Made by a program: the position numbers and the translations under genes. A DNA stretch of 7,109 nt from Prevotellaceae bacterium (lineage in GTDB: Bacteria; Bacteroidota; Bacteroidia; Bacteroidales; Bacteroidaceae), in the NCBI GenBank assembly GCA_021204715.1, contig JAJPYW010000123.1, positions 1 to 7,109 of the forward strand, read 5' to 3'. A model generated the notes under the pieces. It was not told where the DNA came from. It saw only the letters and a program-made list of their open reading frames with translations, and searched no databases. Positions 1 to 5,926 of the stretch are shown here, piece after piece. Within the stretch, counting starts at the first letter, position 1. Each line of letters begins with the position of its first letter.

Positions 1-268
1 GTTGCCTGCCGACACCCCCAAGCCGCCCAAGCCCCGGTGGGCCACCATCTACATCGGAAAAGGCAAGAAAGACAAACTCAGCAAGGTGGATATCGTGGGC
101 TTCCTCTGCAAGAAAGGCGGCTTGACGGGCGGTGAAATCGGTCCTGTCGATGTCAGGGAGTATGCGGCCTACGCCGCCGTTCCCCGCACCCGCTTGAAGC
201 AGCTGCTCACCCTTGTGCATGCCGAGAAGATAAAAGGCATGAAGACCGTTGTGGAAGAAGCCAAGTGA
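1..268 (+). CDS. DEAD-box RNA helicase, C-terminal part (DbpA-type RNA-binding domain); 5' end outside window
   Basis: This is the C-terminal 88 codons of a longer gene; the frame is open to the left edge and ends with TGA at 266-268. A proline/lysine-rich linker (PKPPKPRW) leads into a segment beginning ATIYIGKGKKDKLSKVDIVG and continuing through GGLTGGEIGPVDV to YAAVP. That matches the pattern of the DbpA C-terminal RNA-binding domain (RRM-like, PF03880): a first strand ending in G+KDK, then a D(I/L)VG helix, then the IG-x-(I/V)-D-V strand. In E. coli DbpA this domain binds hairpin 92 of 23S rRNA and directs the helicase to large-subunit assembly. The lysine-rich tail after it (KIKGMKTVVEEAK) suits RNA contact. 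The helicase core is not visible, so the call rests on this domain alone. The TTG at position 2 is very unlikely to be a true start. The following serC has its own promoter, so the two are probably not co-transcribed. Confidence 0.8.
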   Translation, partial: LPADTPKPPKPRWATIYIGKGKKDKLSKVDIVGFLCKKGGLTGGEIGPVDVREYAAYAAVPRTRLKQLLTLVHAEKIKGMKTVVEEAK

Positions 269-325
269 AAGAGCCTGCCACATCTCTTTTCAATAGTGAA
301 AGAAGATTGAATTTAAGCGGTAAAT

Positions 326-356
326 CTTGCATTATGGAAATAATTCCTTATCTTCG
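326..356 (+). promoter_or_regulatory. Putative Bacteroides-type promoter of serC-serA-DUF1015
   Basis: CTTG at 326-329, a 19-bp spacer, then TATCTTCG at 349-356 match the Bacteroides sigma-ABfr pattern (TTTG or TTG at -33, TAnnTTTG at -7) with one mismatch in each box. Transcription would begin around 360-365, giving a leader of about 100 nt before serC. The call is by pattern only. Confidence 0.55.
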
Positions 357-357
357 C

Positions 358-390
358 AGAGCGTAGCGGAGGCATCTGCCGGAACGCTCT
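358..390 (+). promoter_or_regulatory. Stem-loop at the predicted 5' end of the serC leader
   Basis: AGAGCGT (358-364) pairs perfectly with ACGCTCT (384-390). A short GGC/GCC stem (371-373 with 378-380, loop ATCT) lies inside a purine-rich internal loop. It sits just downstream of the -7 box, so the transcript would begin with or within this hairpin. There is no T-run after it, so it is not a terminator. A 5' stabilising hairpin or a small regulatory leader is possible. Confidence 0.35.
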
Positions 391-462
391 CATAAAGCCT
401 TCCCCGCCCAAGTTTGAAAATCAATAAATAACAATAATGTATAACCCATAAAAGCAATCAAG

Positions 463-1530
463 ATGAAAAAGCATAATTTCAATGCCGGACCTTCCATCCT
501 TCCGCGCGAGGTCATTGAAGATACCGCGAAAGCCATATTGGATTTCAATGGTTCAGGACTCTCCTTGATGGAGATCAGCCACCGTGCAAAAGACTTCCAG
601 CCCGTTGTCGACGAGGCCGTAGCCCTCTTCAAGGAACTGCTCCACATTCCCGAAGGCTATTCCGTGCTCTTTCTGGGAGGCGGCGCCAGCCTGCAGTTCT
701 GCATGGTGCCCTACAATTTCCTCGAGAAGAAAGCAGCCTACCTCAACACCGGTACATGGGCCAAGAAAGCCTTGAAAGAGGCCAAAGGATTGGGCCAGAC
801 CATAGAAGTGGCCACTTCGGCCGACGCCAACTTCACTTACATTCCCAAGGACTACACCATCCCCGACGATGTAGACTACTTCCACATCACCACCAACAAC
901 ACCATCTTCGGCACCGAGCTCAAGAAAGACTTGGATGTGCATGTCCCCATGGTAGCCGACATGTCCTCCGACATCCTCTCCCGCCCGGTAGACGTGTCCA
1001 AGTACATCTGCATCTACGGCGGCGCCCAGAAGAACTTGGCTCCTGCAGGCGTCACCTTCGTCATTGTCAAGAACGACGCCGTGGGCAAGGTATCCCGCTA
1101 CATCCCCACCATGTTGAACTACCAGACGCACATCGACGGCGGTTCCATGTTCAACACGCCCCCGGTGGTTCCCATCTACGCGGCCTTGTTGACACTGCGT
1201 TGGATCAAGGCCCAAGGCGGAGTGGAAGCCATGGAGCGCCGCGCCATCGAGCGTGCCGACATGCTCTATGCCGAGATCGACAGCAACAAGCTCTTCCAAG
1301 GCACGGCCGTCAAGGAAGACCGTTCCCGCATGAACATCTGCTTCGTGATGGCACCCGAGTACAAAGAGTTGGAGGCCGACTTCCTGAAGTTCGCTACCGA
1401 CAATGGCATGGTCGGCATCAAGGGCCACCGTTCCGTGGGCGGCTTCCGCGCCTCATGCTACAACGCCATGCCCAAAGAGAGCGTGCAAGCATTGATTGAC
1501 TGCATGCAAGCGTTCGAGGCCATGCATTGA
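463..1530 (+). CDS. serC: Phosphoserine aminotransferase
   Basis: A 355-residue cytoplasmic PLP enzyme that converts 3-phosphohydroxypyruvate plus glutamate to O-phosphoserine plus 2-oxoglutarate, the second step of serine synthesis; SerC enzymes usually also act in pyridoxal phosphate synthesis. The N-terminus [13 protein letters not shown] (5-17) is the SerC signature. Further family blocks are [15 protein letters not shown] (31-45), [11 protein letters not shown] (69-79, cofactor phosphate region), NTGTWAKKA (95-103, with the Trp that stacks on PLP), [12 protein letters not shown] (141-152) and [12 protein letters not shown] (164-175). The Schiff-base lysine is K190 in [12 protein letters not shown]. 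The C-terminal [15 protein letters not shown] block is intact. Length is typical for the family (about 360). The ATG at 463 is chosen because the signature starts five residues later. No Shine-Dalgarno sequence is present. serA follows 51 bp downstream, so the two are very likely co-transcribed. Confidence 0.96.
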   Translation: MKKHNFNAGPSILPREVIEDTAKAILDFNGSGLSLMEISHRAKDFQPVVDEAVALFKELLHIPEGYSVLFLGGGASLQFCMVPYNFLEKKAAYLNTGTWAKKALKEAKGLGQTIEVATSADANFTYIPKDYTIPDDVDYFHITTNNTIFGTELKKDLDVHVPMVADMSSDILSRPVDVSKYICIYGGAQKNLAPAGVTFVIVKNDAVGKVSRYIPTMLNYQTHIDGGSMFNTPPVVPIYAALLTLRWIKAQGGVEAMERRAIERADMLYAEIDSNKLFQGTAVKEDRSRMNICFVMAPEYKELEADFLKFATDNGMVGIKGHRSVGGFRASCYNAMPKESVQALIDCMQAFEAMH

Positions 1531-1581
1531 CACAAGCCGGAGAAGAACAATTCTATTATCCCCTTATTTTAAATTGGATTT

Positions 1582-2502
1582 ATGAAAGTACTGATAGCCA
1601 CCGATAAACCGTTCGCCCAAGTAGCCGTGGACGGTATCCGTAAAGAGATAGAAGCAGCCGGCTACGAGCTGGCGCTCCTTGAGAAATATGGCGAGAAAGC
1701 CAAGCTGCTCCAAGCCGTGAACGATGCCAACGCGCTTATCATCCGCAGCGACGTGATAGACGCCGAAGTGTTCGACGCCGCCCCCTCGTTAAAGATTGTG
1801 GTGCGGGCCGGTGCCGGTTACGACAACGTAGACTTGGCCGCCGCCACCGCCCATGGCGTGTGCGTGATGAACACCCCCGGACAGAACTCCAACGCCGTGG
1901 CCGAGCTCGTCTTCGGCCTCATGGTCATGGCCGTGCGCAACATGTACAACGGCACTTCCGGCAAGGAATTGAAAGGCAAGAAATTGGGCATCCACGCCTA
2001 CGGCAACGTAGGGCGCAACGTGGCCCGGGTAGCCAAAGGCTTTGGCATGGAACTCTATGCCTACGATGCTTTCTGCCCCAAAGAAGTCATTGAAAAAGAC
2101 GGTGTGAAGGCCGTTGACAGTGTCGAGGAACTTTACAGCACCTGCGATGTAGTCTCCCTGCACATTCCCGCCACTGCCGAGACCAAGAACTCCATCAACT
2201 ACGCCTTGGTGAACCTGCTTCCCAAAGGCGGTTTGTTGGTGAACACCGCCCGCAAGGAGATTATCAACGAGACCGAACTCATCGAGTTGATGGAGCGTCG
2301 CCCCGACCTGAAGTACGTCACAGACATCATGCCGGCCGCCAACGACACCTTTGCCGCCAAGTTCGCCGGCCGTTACTTCTCCACGCCCAAGAAGATGGGC
2401 GCCCAGACAGCCGAGGCCAACATCAACGCCGGCATCGCCGCCGCCAAGCAGATAGTAGGCTTCTTCAAAGAAGGCTGCGAACGCTTCCGCGTGAACAAGT
2501 AA
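1582..2502 (+). CDS. serA: D-3-phosphoglycerate dehydrogenase, short type with Lys in place of the catalytic His
   Basis: This enzyme oxidises 3-phosphoglycerate to 3-phosphohydroxypyruvate with NAD, the first step of serine synthesis, and supplies SerC encoded just upstream. It has 306 residues and ends right after the substrate/cofactor core, so it lacks the C-terminal ACT regulatory domain of E. coli SerA and is probably not serine-inhibited through such a domain. Visible blocks are the substrate loop VRAGAGYDNVDL (74-85), NTPGQNSNAVAE (97-108), a Rossmann motif HAYGNVGR (138-145, first Gly of GxGxxG replaced by Ala139), Asp162 following the second strand for NAD ribose, and NTARKE (221-226) with catalytic Arg224. 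By eye, the usual DVFExEP Glu is absent (DIMPAAND, 248-255). The usual TPH-IGA His is replaced by Lys (TPKKMGA, 268-274; K271 aligns best). This matches the described type III Lys variant known from Entamoeba and Bacteroidetes. No Shine-Dalgarno sequence precedes the ATG. Confidence 0.93.
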   Translation: MKVLIATDKPFAQVAVDGIRKEIEAAGYELALLEKYGEKAKLLQAVNDANALIIRSDVIDAEVFDAAPSLKIVVRAGAGYDNVDLAAATAHGVCVMNTPGQNSNAVAELVFGLMVMAVRNMYNGTSGKELKGKKLGIHAYGNVGRNVARVAKGFGMELYAYDAFCPKEVIEKDGVKAVDSVEELYSTCDVVSLHIPATAETKNSINYALVNLLPKGGLLVNTARKEIINETELIELMERRPDLKYVTDIMPAANDTFAAKFAGRYFSTPKKMGAQTAEANINAGIAAAKQIVGFFKEGCERFRVNK

Positions 2503-2630
2503 GCAGGAGCCACAAGGCCTATCTTATTCCTATTTTATTCGACAATTTCCCATCGTGGCCGTGTCGGGGTTAAGCCCCGCACTGCCATGGGGCTTGACGA
2601 AACCGTTGAATCTTTAACAGACTTTGTATC
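2503..2630 (+). other. serA-DUF1015 spacer
   Basis: This is 128 bp between serA and the DUF1015 gene, longer than the serC-serA gap. It begins AT-rich, then becomes GC-rich around a hairpin at 2569-2598, and ends in an A/T-rich stretch with no Shine-Dalgarno sequence before the ATG. No good Bacteroides promoter was found, so read-through from serA is the simplest reading. Confidence 0.5.
2569..2598 (+). promoter_or_regulatory. 10-bp hairpin in the serA-DUF1015 spacer, with a competing smaller hairpin
   Basis: GTTAAGCCCC (2569-2578) pairs with GGGGCTTGAC (2589-2598), ten pairs including one G-T wobble, around a 10-nt loop. A second hairpin, CGGGG (2565-2569) with CCCCG (2575-2579), uses the same CCCC arm, so only one can form at a time. 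There is no T-run after either, so a classic terminator is unlikely. It may be an mRNA processing or stability element that sets the ratio of DUF1015 to serCA. The structure is seen; the role is inferred. Confidence 0.4.
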
Positions 2631-3878
2631 ATGGCAACAGTAAAACCTTTTAAAGGCATCCGTCCCCCGCAGGAGTTGGTCGAGCAAGTGGCTTCCCGCC
2701 CCTACGACGTGCTCAACTCTGATGAAGCGCGCGCCGAAGCCGCCGGTAACGAGAAATCCCTCTACCACATCATCAAGCCCGAGATAGACTTCCCCGCCGG
2801 CACCGACGAGCACGACCCCCGTGTCTACGAAAAAGCCGCCGAGAACTTCCGCAAGTTCCAAGAGAAGGGATGGTTGGTGCAAGACGAGAAGGCTTGCTAT
2901 TACATCTACGCCCAGACCATGAACGGCAAGACGCAGTATGGTTTGGTGGTAGGCGCCTACGTGCCCGACTACATGAACGGCACCATCAAGAAGCACGAGC
3001 TCACCCGCCGCGACAAAGAAGAAGACCGCATGAAGCACGTGCGTGTGAACAATGCCAACATCGAGCCGGTGTTCTTCGCCTATCCTGACAACCCCGCGCT
3101 CGACGCCATCGTGTCACGTTACACCGCCGGCAAGCCCGTGTACGATTTCATCGCCCCGGGCGACGGCTTCGGCCACACCTTCTGGATAGTCGACAACGAT
3201 GCCGACATCGCTGCCATTACCAAGGCCTTTGCCGCCATGCCCTCCCTGTATATCGCCGACGGACACCACCGCAGCGCCGCCGCCGCTTTGGTAGGTGCCG
3301 AGAAGGCACGGCTTAACCCTCACCACCGTGGCGACGAGGAGTACAACTACTTCATGGCAGTGTGCTTCCCGGCGGGCCAGCTCACTATCATCGATTATAA
3401 CCGTGTGGTCAAGGACCTGAACGGGCTTACACCGGAAGCATTCCTTGCCGCCTTGCAGCAGCATTTCACGGTAGAGGAGAAAGGCGCCGAGCCTTACAAG
3501 CCCGCCGCCCTGCACAACTTCTCCCTCTATTTGGAAGGCGTGTGGTACAGTCTCACGGCCAAGCCCGGCACCTACAACGACAACGACCCCATCGGCGTGT
3601 TGGACGTAACCATCTCTTCCCGCCTCATATTGGACGAGTTGCTCGGCATCAAAGACCTGCGCACGGACAAGCGCGTCGACTTCGTGGGCGGCATCCGCGG
3701 TTTGGGCGAGTTGAAGAAGCGTGTGGACAGCGGCGAGATGAAGGTGGCCTTGGCTCTGTATCCTGTCAGCATGAAGCAACTCATGGACATTGCCGACACC
3801 GGCAACATCATGCCTCCCAAGACCACTTGGTTCGAGCCGAAGCTGCGCTCGGGATTGGTTATCCACAAGTTGGATTGA
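2631..3878 (+). CDS. DUF1015 family protein linked to serine synthesis genes
   Basis: A 415-residue soluble protein of the DUF1015 family, for which I know no firmly established function in this group. The N-terminus VKPFKGIRPPQE (4-15) and RPYDVLN (23-29) are typical. A charged block KHELTRRDKEEDRMKHV (121-137) resembles the family's conserved E-x-T segment. IADGHHRSAAA (208-218) carries a D-G-H-H-R motif like the catalytic/nucleotide loop of ParB/sulfiredoxin-fold proteins, including free-serine kinases such as archaeal SerK and staphylococcal SbnI. There is no signal peptide or membrane segment. It follows serA by 128 bp on the same strand, as third gene of the presumed operon. From fold motif and context I infer action on serine, phosphoserine or a related phosphorylated metabolite; kinase and phosphatase directions are both possible. 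The start at 2631 is chosen because the conserved block begins at residue 4. The gene ends 19 bp before a convergent terminator hairpin. Confidence 0.8.
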   Translation: MATVKPFKGIRPPQELVEQVASRPYDVLNSDEARAEAAGNEKSLYHIIKPEIDFPAGTDEHDPRVYEKAAENFRKFQEKGWLVQDEKACYYIYAQTMNGKTQYGLVVGAYVPDYMNGTIKKHELTRRDKEEDRMKHVRVNNANIEPVFFAYPDNPALDAIVSRYTAGKPVYDFIAPGDGFGHTFWIVDNDADIAAITKAFAAMPSLYIADGHHRSAAAALVGAEKARLNPHHRGDEEYNYFMAVCFPAGQLTIIDYNRVVKDLNGLTPEAFLAALQQHFTVEEKGAEPYKPAALHNFSLYLEGVWYSLTAKPGTYNDNDPIGVLDVTISSRLILDELLGIKDLRTDKRVDFVGGIRGLGELKKRVDSGEMKVALALYPVSMKQLMDIADTGNIMPPKTTWFEPKLRSGLVIHKLD

Positions 3879-3897
3879 TAGAAAGCTATATATAATA

Positions 3898-3941
3898 GGT
3901 GGAACTACAAAGTATCATCTTCGATATCTTGTAGTTCCACC
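3898..3941. terminator. Long bidirectional terminator hairpin between the converging units
   Basis: GGTGGAACTACAA (3898-3910) is the exact reverse complement of TTGTAGTTCCACC (3929-3941), a 13-bp perfect stem. The stem continues after one mismatch with a G-T pair and TATC/GATA (3913-3916 with 3923-3926), around loop ATCTTC. On the + strand it is followed by AATTTGTTT; on the - strand by an A/T-rich run. It lies 19 bp past the DUF1015 stop and also covers the last 12 codons and stop of the LuxR-type gene, so it probably ends both transcripts. Confidence 0.8.
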
Positions 3942-4522
3942 AATTTGTTTACGATGGCATAAATGGTCAAGCCCGCTGGAGAGTGAATCTGCAGCTTGCG
4001 GGCAATGTTCCGCCGGTGGGTGATGACGGTATGTATCGAGATGAACAGCTCGTCGGCGATGGCCTTGTTTGTCATGCCCTTCACCACGCAAGTCACAATC
4101 TCTTTCTCCCGCTGGCTCAACGCCTCTTGTCCGTTCTCTTTCTCTTCCTCCTCCTCGGTGTGCAGCAGCCGGTTTATCTTCGAGGAGATAGTGTCCGTGT
4201 CGTCGCAAATGGTGAAGCACTCGTCATACTCCTTCAACAAGTTGTCGCTCATCACCGAGCACACCAACGCCACATATTTCATGTTTCCCTCACGGTGTTC
4301 CGCTTTGAAAGCCGCGAGGTCGAACCAGCCTCCGAACATCGGGTTCACCACCACGATGTCGGGCGTGTGCAGTTGCAGGTAGCTGTGCAGCATCTCCGGC
4401 GAAGCCACCTCCACGGGGTGTATGTTCAAGTTGGGAACACGCTTCATCACCGCCGCCAAGCCGCTCCGGGTAATGACGGCGCTATCAGCTATCACCATGA
4501 GCAAAGCCTTGTCAGTCTCCAT
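3905..4522 (-). CDS. LuxR/NarL-type DNA-binding regulator with a degenerate receiver domain
   Basis: A 205-residue cytoplasmic transcription regulator. The C-terminal LuxR/GerE helix-turn-helix is clear: ALSQREKEIVTCVVKGMTNKAIADELFISIHTVITHRRNI (134-173) has the usual L-(S/T)-x-RE, KG-x-(T/S)-NKxIA and S-x-(H/N)TV-x-(T/S)H patterns. The N-terminal 115 residues resemble a receiver (IADSAVITRSGLAAV, 11-25), but the phospho-acceptor position is Asn60 (VVVNP) rather than Asp. The acidic pair is reduced to D13/S14, and the conserved Lys near 106 is missing. Phosphorylation of the normal kind is therefore unlikely. An acidic linker (EEEEEKEN, 123-130) joins the halves. The ATG at 4522 overlaps the end of the upstream hemerythrin gene by 11 bp and has a GAGGG ribosome-binding site inside that gene, suggesting translational coupling. 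The C-terminal codons lie in the terminator hairpin. The target genes cannot be read from the window. Confidence 0.85.
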   Translation of the reverse strand: METDKALLMVIADSAVITRSGLAAVMKRVPNLNIHPVEVASPEMLHSYLQLHTPDIVVVNPMFGGWFDLAAFKAEHREGNMKYVALVCSVMSDNLLKEYDECFTICDDTDTISSKINRLLHTEEEEEKENGQEALSQREKEIVTCVVKGMTNKAIADELFISIHTVITHRRNIARKLQIHSPAGLTIYAIVNKLVELQDIEDDTL

Positions 4523-5216
4523 TCTTCACCCTCTTTTCAAGTCGCTGCACGGCCGGTACGAAAAGGTAGTCCTCCACCTCGCAGTGCGAAGCCAAGTCCT
4601 GCTCGCAGTTAAAGATGTCGAACAGCACGGCGTTCAGCAAATTATTGTTCCCCCGCTCGGGATAATACTTTATGATGATGTTCTTCAGCTCCTTCAGCTT
4701 GGCGTCTATCTGGTTGTGCTTCATAGCAAAGACGGCGATGTCGTAGTCGTCCTGCAGCTTCCCCTCAAGCAACCGCTCCACGTAAGTAAACACCGCCTCG
4801 TTCTCATACCCCATGTGGCGTTCTACCTCCTTGGCATACGCGTCGAAGAACTTCAAGATAAGGAAAGACACCTCGTTGCCTTCCGGGTTGTCTATCGCAT
4901 CCACCAACTTGCGGCGTATGGCCGGCAAGTTGAAGTCGAGGAAGTAGACGTGCGCCCGCTTCAAGTAATCCATCAACGCCGGCAAGGAGAAGTCTCCCTC
5001 ACGGTCGTCGTAAGAACACCGCTCTTCGCTGATAAAGTTGGCCACGGCAAGGAACGTTTTGTAGTCCACCCCTTGCGACAGGCACACGTCTTTCACGCTC
5101 TTGTCGCCGAAGCCCAACGACAACCCGAAGCGGCTCATCACCATCAGCAGGGAGTAGTTGTCGCATATGAGGTCGCTCATCTTGTCGGTAGCCCGGTATT
5201 TATGCAGTTCATTCAT
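4512..5216 (-). CDS. RIC/YtfE-like hemerythrin-domain diiron protein
   Basis: A 234-residue cytoplasmic protein related to the iron-sulfur cluster repair family (YtfE/ScdA/DnrN), which guards or repairs Fe-S centres under nitrosative and oxidative stress. Residues 13-61 look like the ScdA_N domain (DUF542), but the CysCys pair expected there is Gly35-Phe36. Residues 78-232 form a four-helix hemerythrin-like bundle. All six expected ligands are visible: His89, His134, Glu138 (HMGYE), His167, His211 and Glu215 (HCEVE). The spacings are nearly those of E. coli YtfE (45, 4, 33, 44, 4 against 45, 4, 31, 44, 4), so a diiron site is very likely. I chose ATG 5216 because AGGT sits 4 nt upstream and the family begins near there; extending to 5249 needs a TTG start. 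The next gene, the regulator, overlaps by 11 bp, and HAD ends 45 bp upstream. Whether it repairs clusters, senses O2/NO or stores iron is open. Confidence 0.85.
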   Translation of the reverse strand: MNELHKYRATDKMSDLICDNYSLLMVMSRFGLSLGFGDKSVKDVCLSQGVDYKTFLAVANFISEERCSYDDREGDFSLPALMDYLKRAHVYFLDFNLPAIRRKLVDAIDNPEGNEVSFLILKFFDAYAKEVERHMGYENEAVFTYVERLLEGKLQDDYDIAVFAMKHNQIDAKLKELKNIIIKYYPERGNNNLLNAVLFDIFNCEQDLASHCEVEDYLFVPAVQRLEKRVKNGD

Positions 5217-5261
5217 GATTACCTGTTTTATATCTTTAACCGATTTCAAAGAAACGGCTTT

Positions 5262-5906
5262 TCAAGCAGATACGCAATCCCCATTAGTAGGTATTATTCT
5301 CAAGGCCAATGCATCGCACCAACGCTCGCCGTTCACAGCCAAGAGCGTGTGCAGCCCAAGCGCTTCGGCCGCTTCCACGTTGCGCCGGCCATCGTCCACG
5401 AAGAGCGTCTCTTCAGGGCGGATGCCCTCATGCGCCAACATGTAGTTGAATATCGCGAGCGAGGGCTTCATGCAGCCTGTCTTGTAAGAAAGATACAACC
5501 CGTCGAAGTAGGCATCTAACGGCTTGCCCACGGGCGTGAACGCCTCACTCCTTGCCCACGACATGATGTAGGGATTGGTGTTGCTCAAGAGAAGCAACCG
5601 GTAAGCGGGGCGCAGCCTCTCCAAGAACTCTAACCGCACCATGTCCACTTGCAGCATGAAGCCCAACCAGCCTTGCCGCACCTCTTCCCCGGTAAGCGTG
5701 TGTCCGCACAGCTTGCCCAGCTCGACGCGGAACTCGTCGGCACTCAGTTTCCCCTCTTCCAACTCTTGGAAGATGCCCGTCTGGTGGTATTTGTCAAGAC
5801 GCTTGTCGGCATCCTTCAATCCCAAGCGGTAGAACGCCTCCACCGCCCGTTCACGGCTGATATCTACAATGACACCGCCGAAATCAAAAACCAAGTTCTT
5901 TATCAT
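5262..5906 (-). CDS. HAD-superfamily hydrolase (subfamily IA, YihX-like)
   Basis: A 214-residue soluble haloacid-dehalogenase-type hydrolase, probably a phosphatase for a small sugar phosphate or related metabolite. Motif I is FDFGGVIVD with nucleophile Asp8; the second Asp of the usual DxD is Gly10, as in YihX-type (FDLGNV) members, which act on glucose-1-phosphate in E. coli. Motif II is LLLSNTN (Ser108), motif III Lys147 in CMKPSLAIF, and motif IV LFVDDGRRNVEAAEALG with Asp171-Asp172. The helical cap lies between residues 16 and 90. The ATG at 5906 gives the MIKNLVFDFGGV start usual for the family; ATG 5918 would add four residues and is also possible, since neither has a decisive ribosome-binding site. 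It begins 20 bp after marC ends and stops 45 bp before the diiron protein start, so it is probably co-transcribed with both. The substrate cannot be named from sequence. Confidence 0.88.
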   Translation of the reverse strand: MIKNLVFDFGGVIVDISRERAVEAFYRLGLKDADKRLDKYHQTGIFQELEEGKLSADEFRVELGKLCGHTLTGEEVRQGWLGFMLQVDMVRLEFLERLRPAYRLLLLSNTNPYIMSWARSEAFTPVGKPLDAYFDGLYLSYKTGCMKPSLAIFNYMLAHEGIRPEETLFVDDGRRNVEAAEALGLHTLLAVNGERWCDALALRIIPTNGDCVSA

Positions 5907-5926
5907 AATAGCTCGCATTTACTCTT

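Larger units (their letters stand above)
269..462. other. Intergenic region: serC promoter and leader
   Basis: This is 194 bp between the helicase stop and serC, clearly more AT-rich than the flanking genes. It holds a Bacteroides-type promoter (326-356) and a leader hairpin (358-390). From about 391 the leader is A-rich and unstructured, ending CAATCAAG before the ATG with no Shine-Dalgarno sequence, as is common in Bacteroidetes. A weak TTTCA/TGAAA inverted repeat near 286-299 follows the helicase stop but has no T-run, so it is not a convincing terminator. Confidence 0.6.

Noticed and set aside
286..299. TTTCA/TGAAA inverted repeat after the helicase as a terminator
   Set aside because: The stem is only five A/T-rich pairs and no T-run follows it.
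553..1428. 291-codon antisense open frame opposite serC
   Set aside because: It lies fully inside a clear serC gene. It is low-complexity (rich in Gly, Val, His, Asp), as expected from reading GC-rich third positions backwards, and has no recognisable domain.
3114..3866. 250-codon antisense frame opposite the DUF1015 gene
   Set aside because: Same mirror bias; no motifs, and it overlaps a conserved protein completely.
5217..5249. TTG-started extension of the hemerythrin gene
   Set aside because: ATG 5216 has AGGT 4 nt upstream and gives the family's usual length; the extension adds 11 lysine-rich residues with no support.
4422..5519. 365-codon + strand open frame opposite the hemerythrin and HAD genes
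   Set aside because: It spans two genes with strong motifs on the other strand; its Val/Leu/His/Gln-rich product is a mirror artefact.
5262..5918. HAD gene as inactive because the second Asp of DxD is Gly
   Set aside because: The YihX-type group has the same Gly and is enzymatically active; all other HAD motifs are present.
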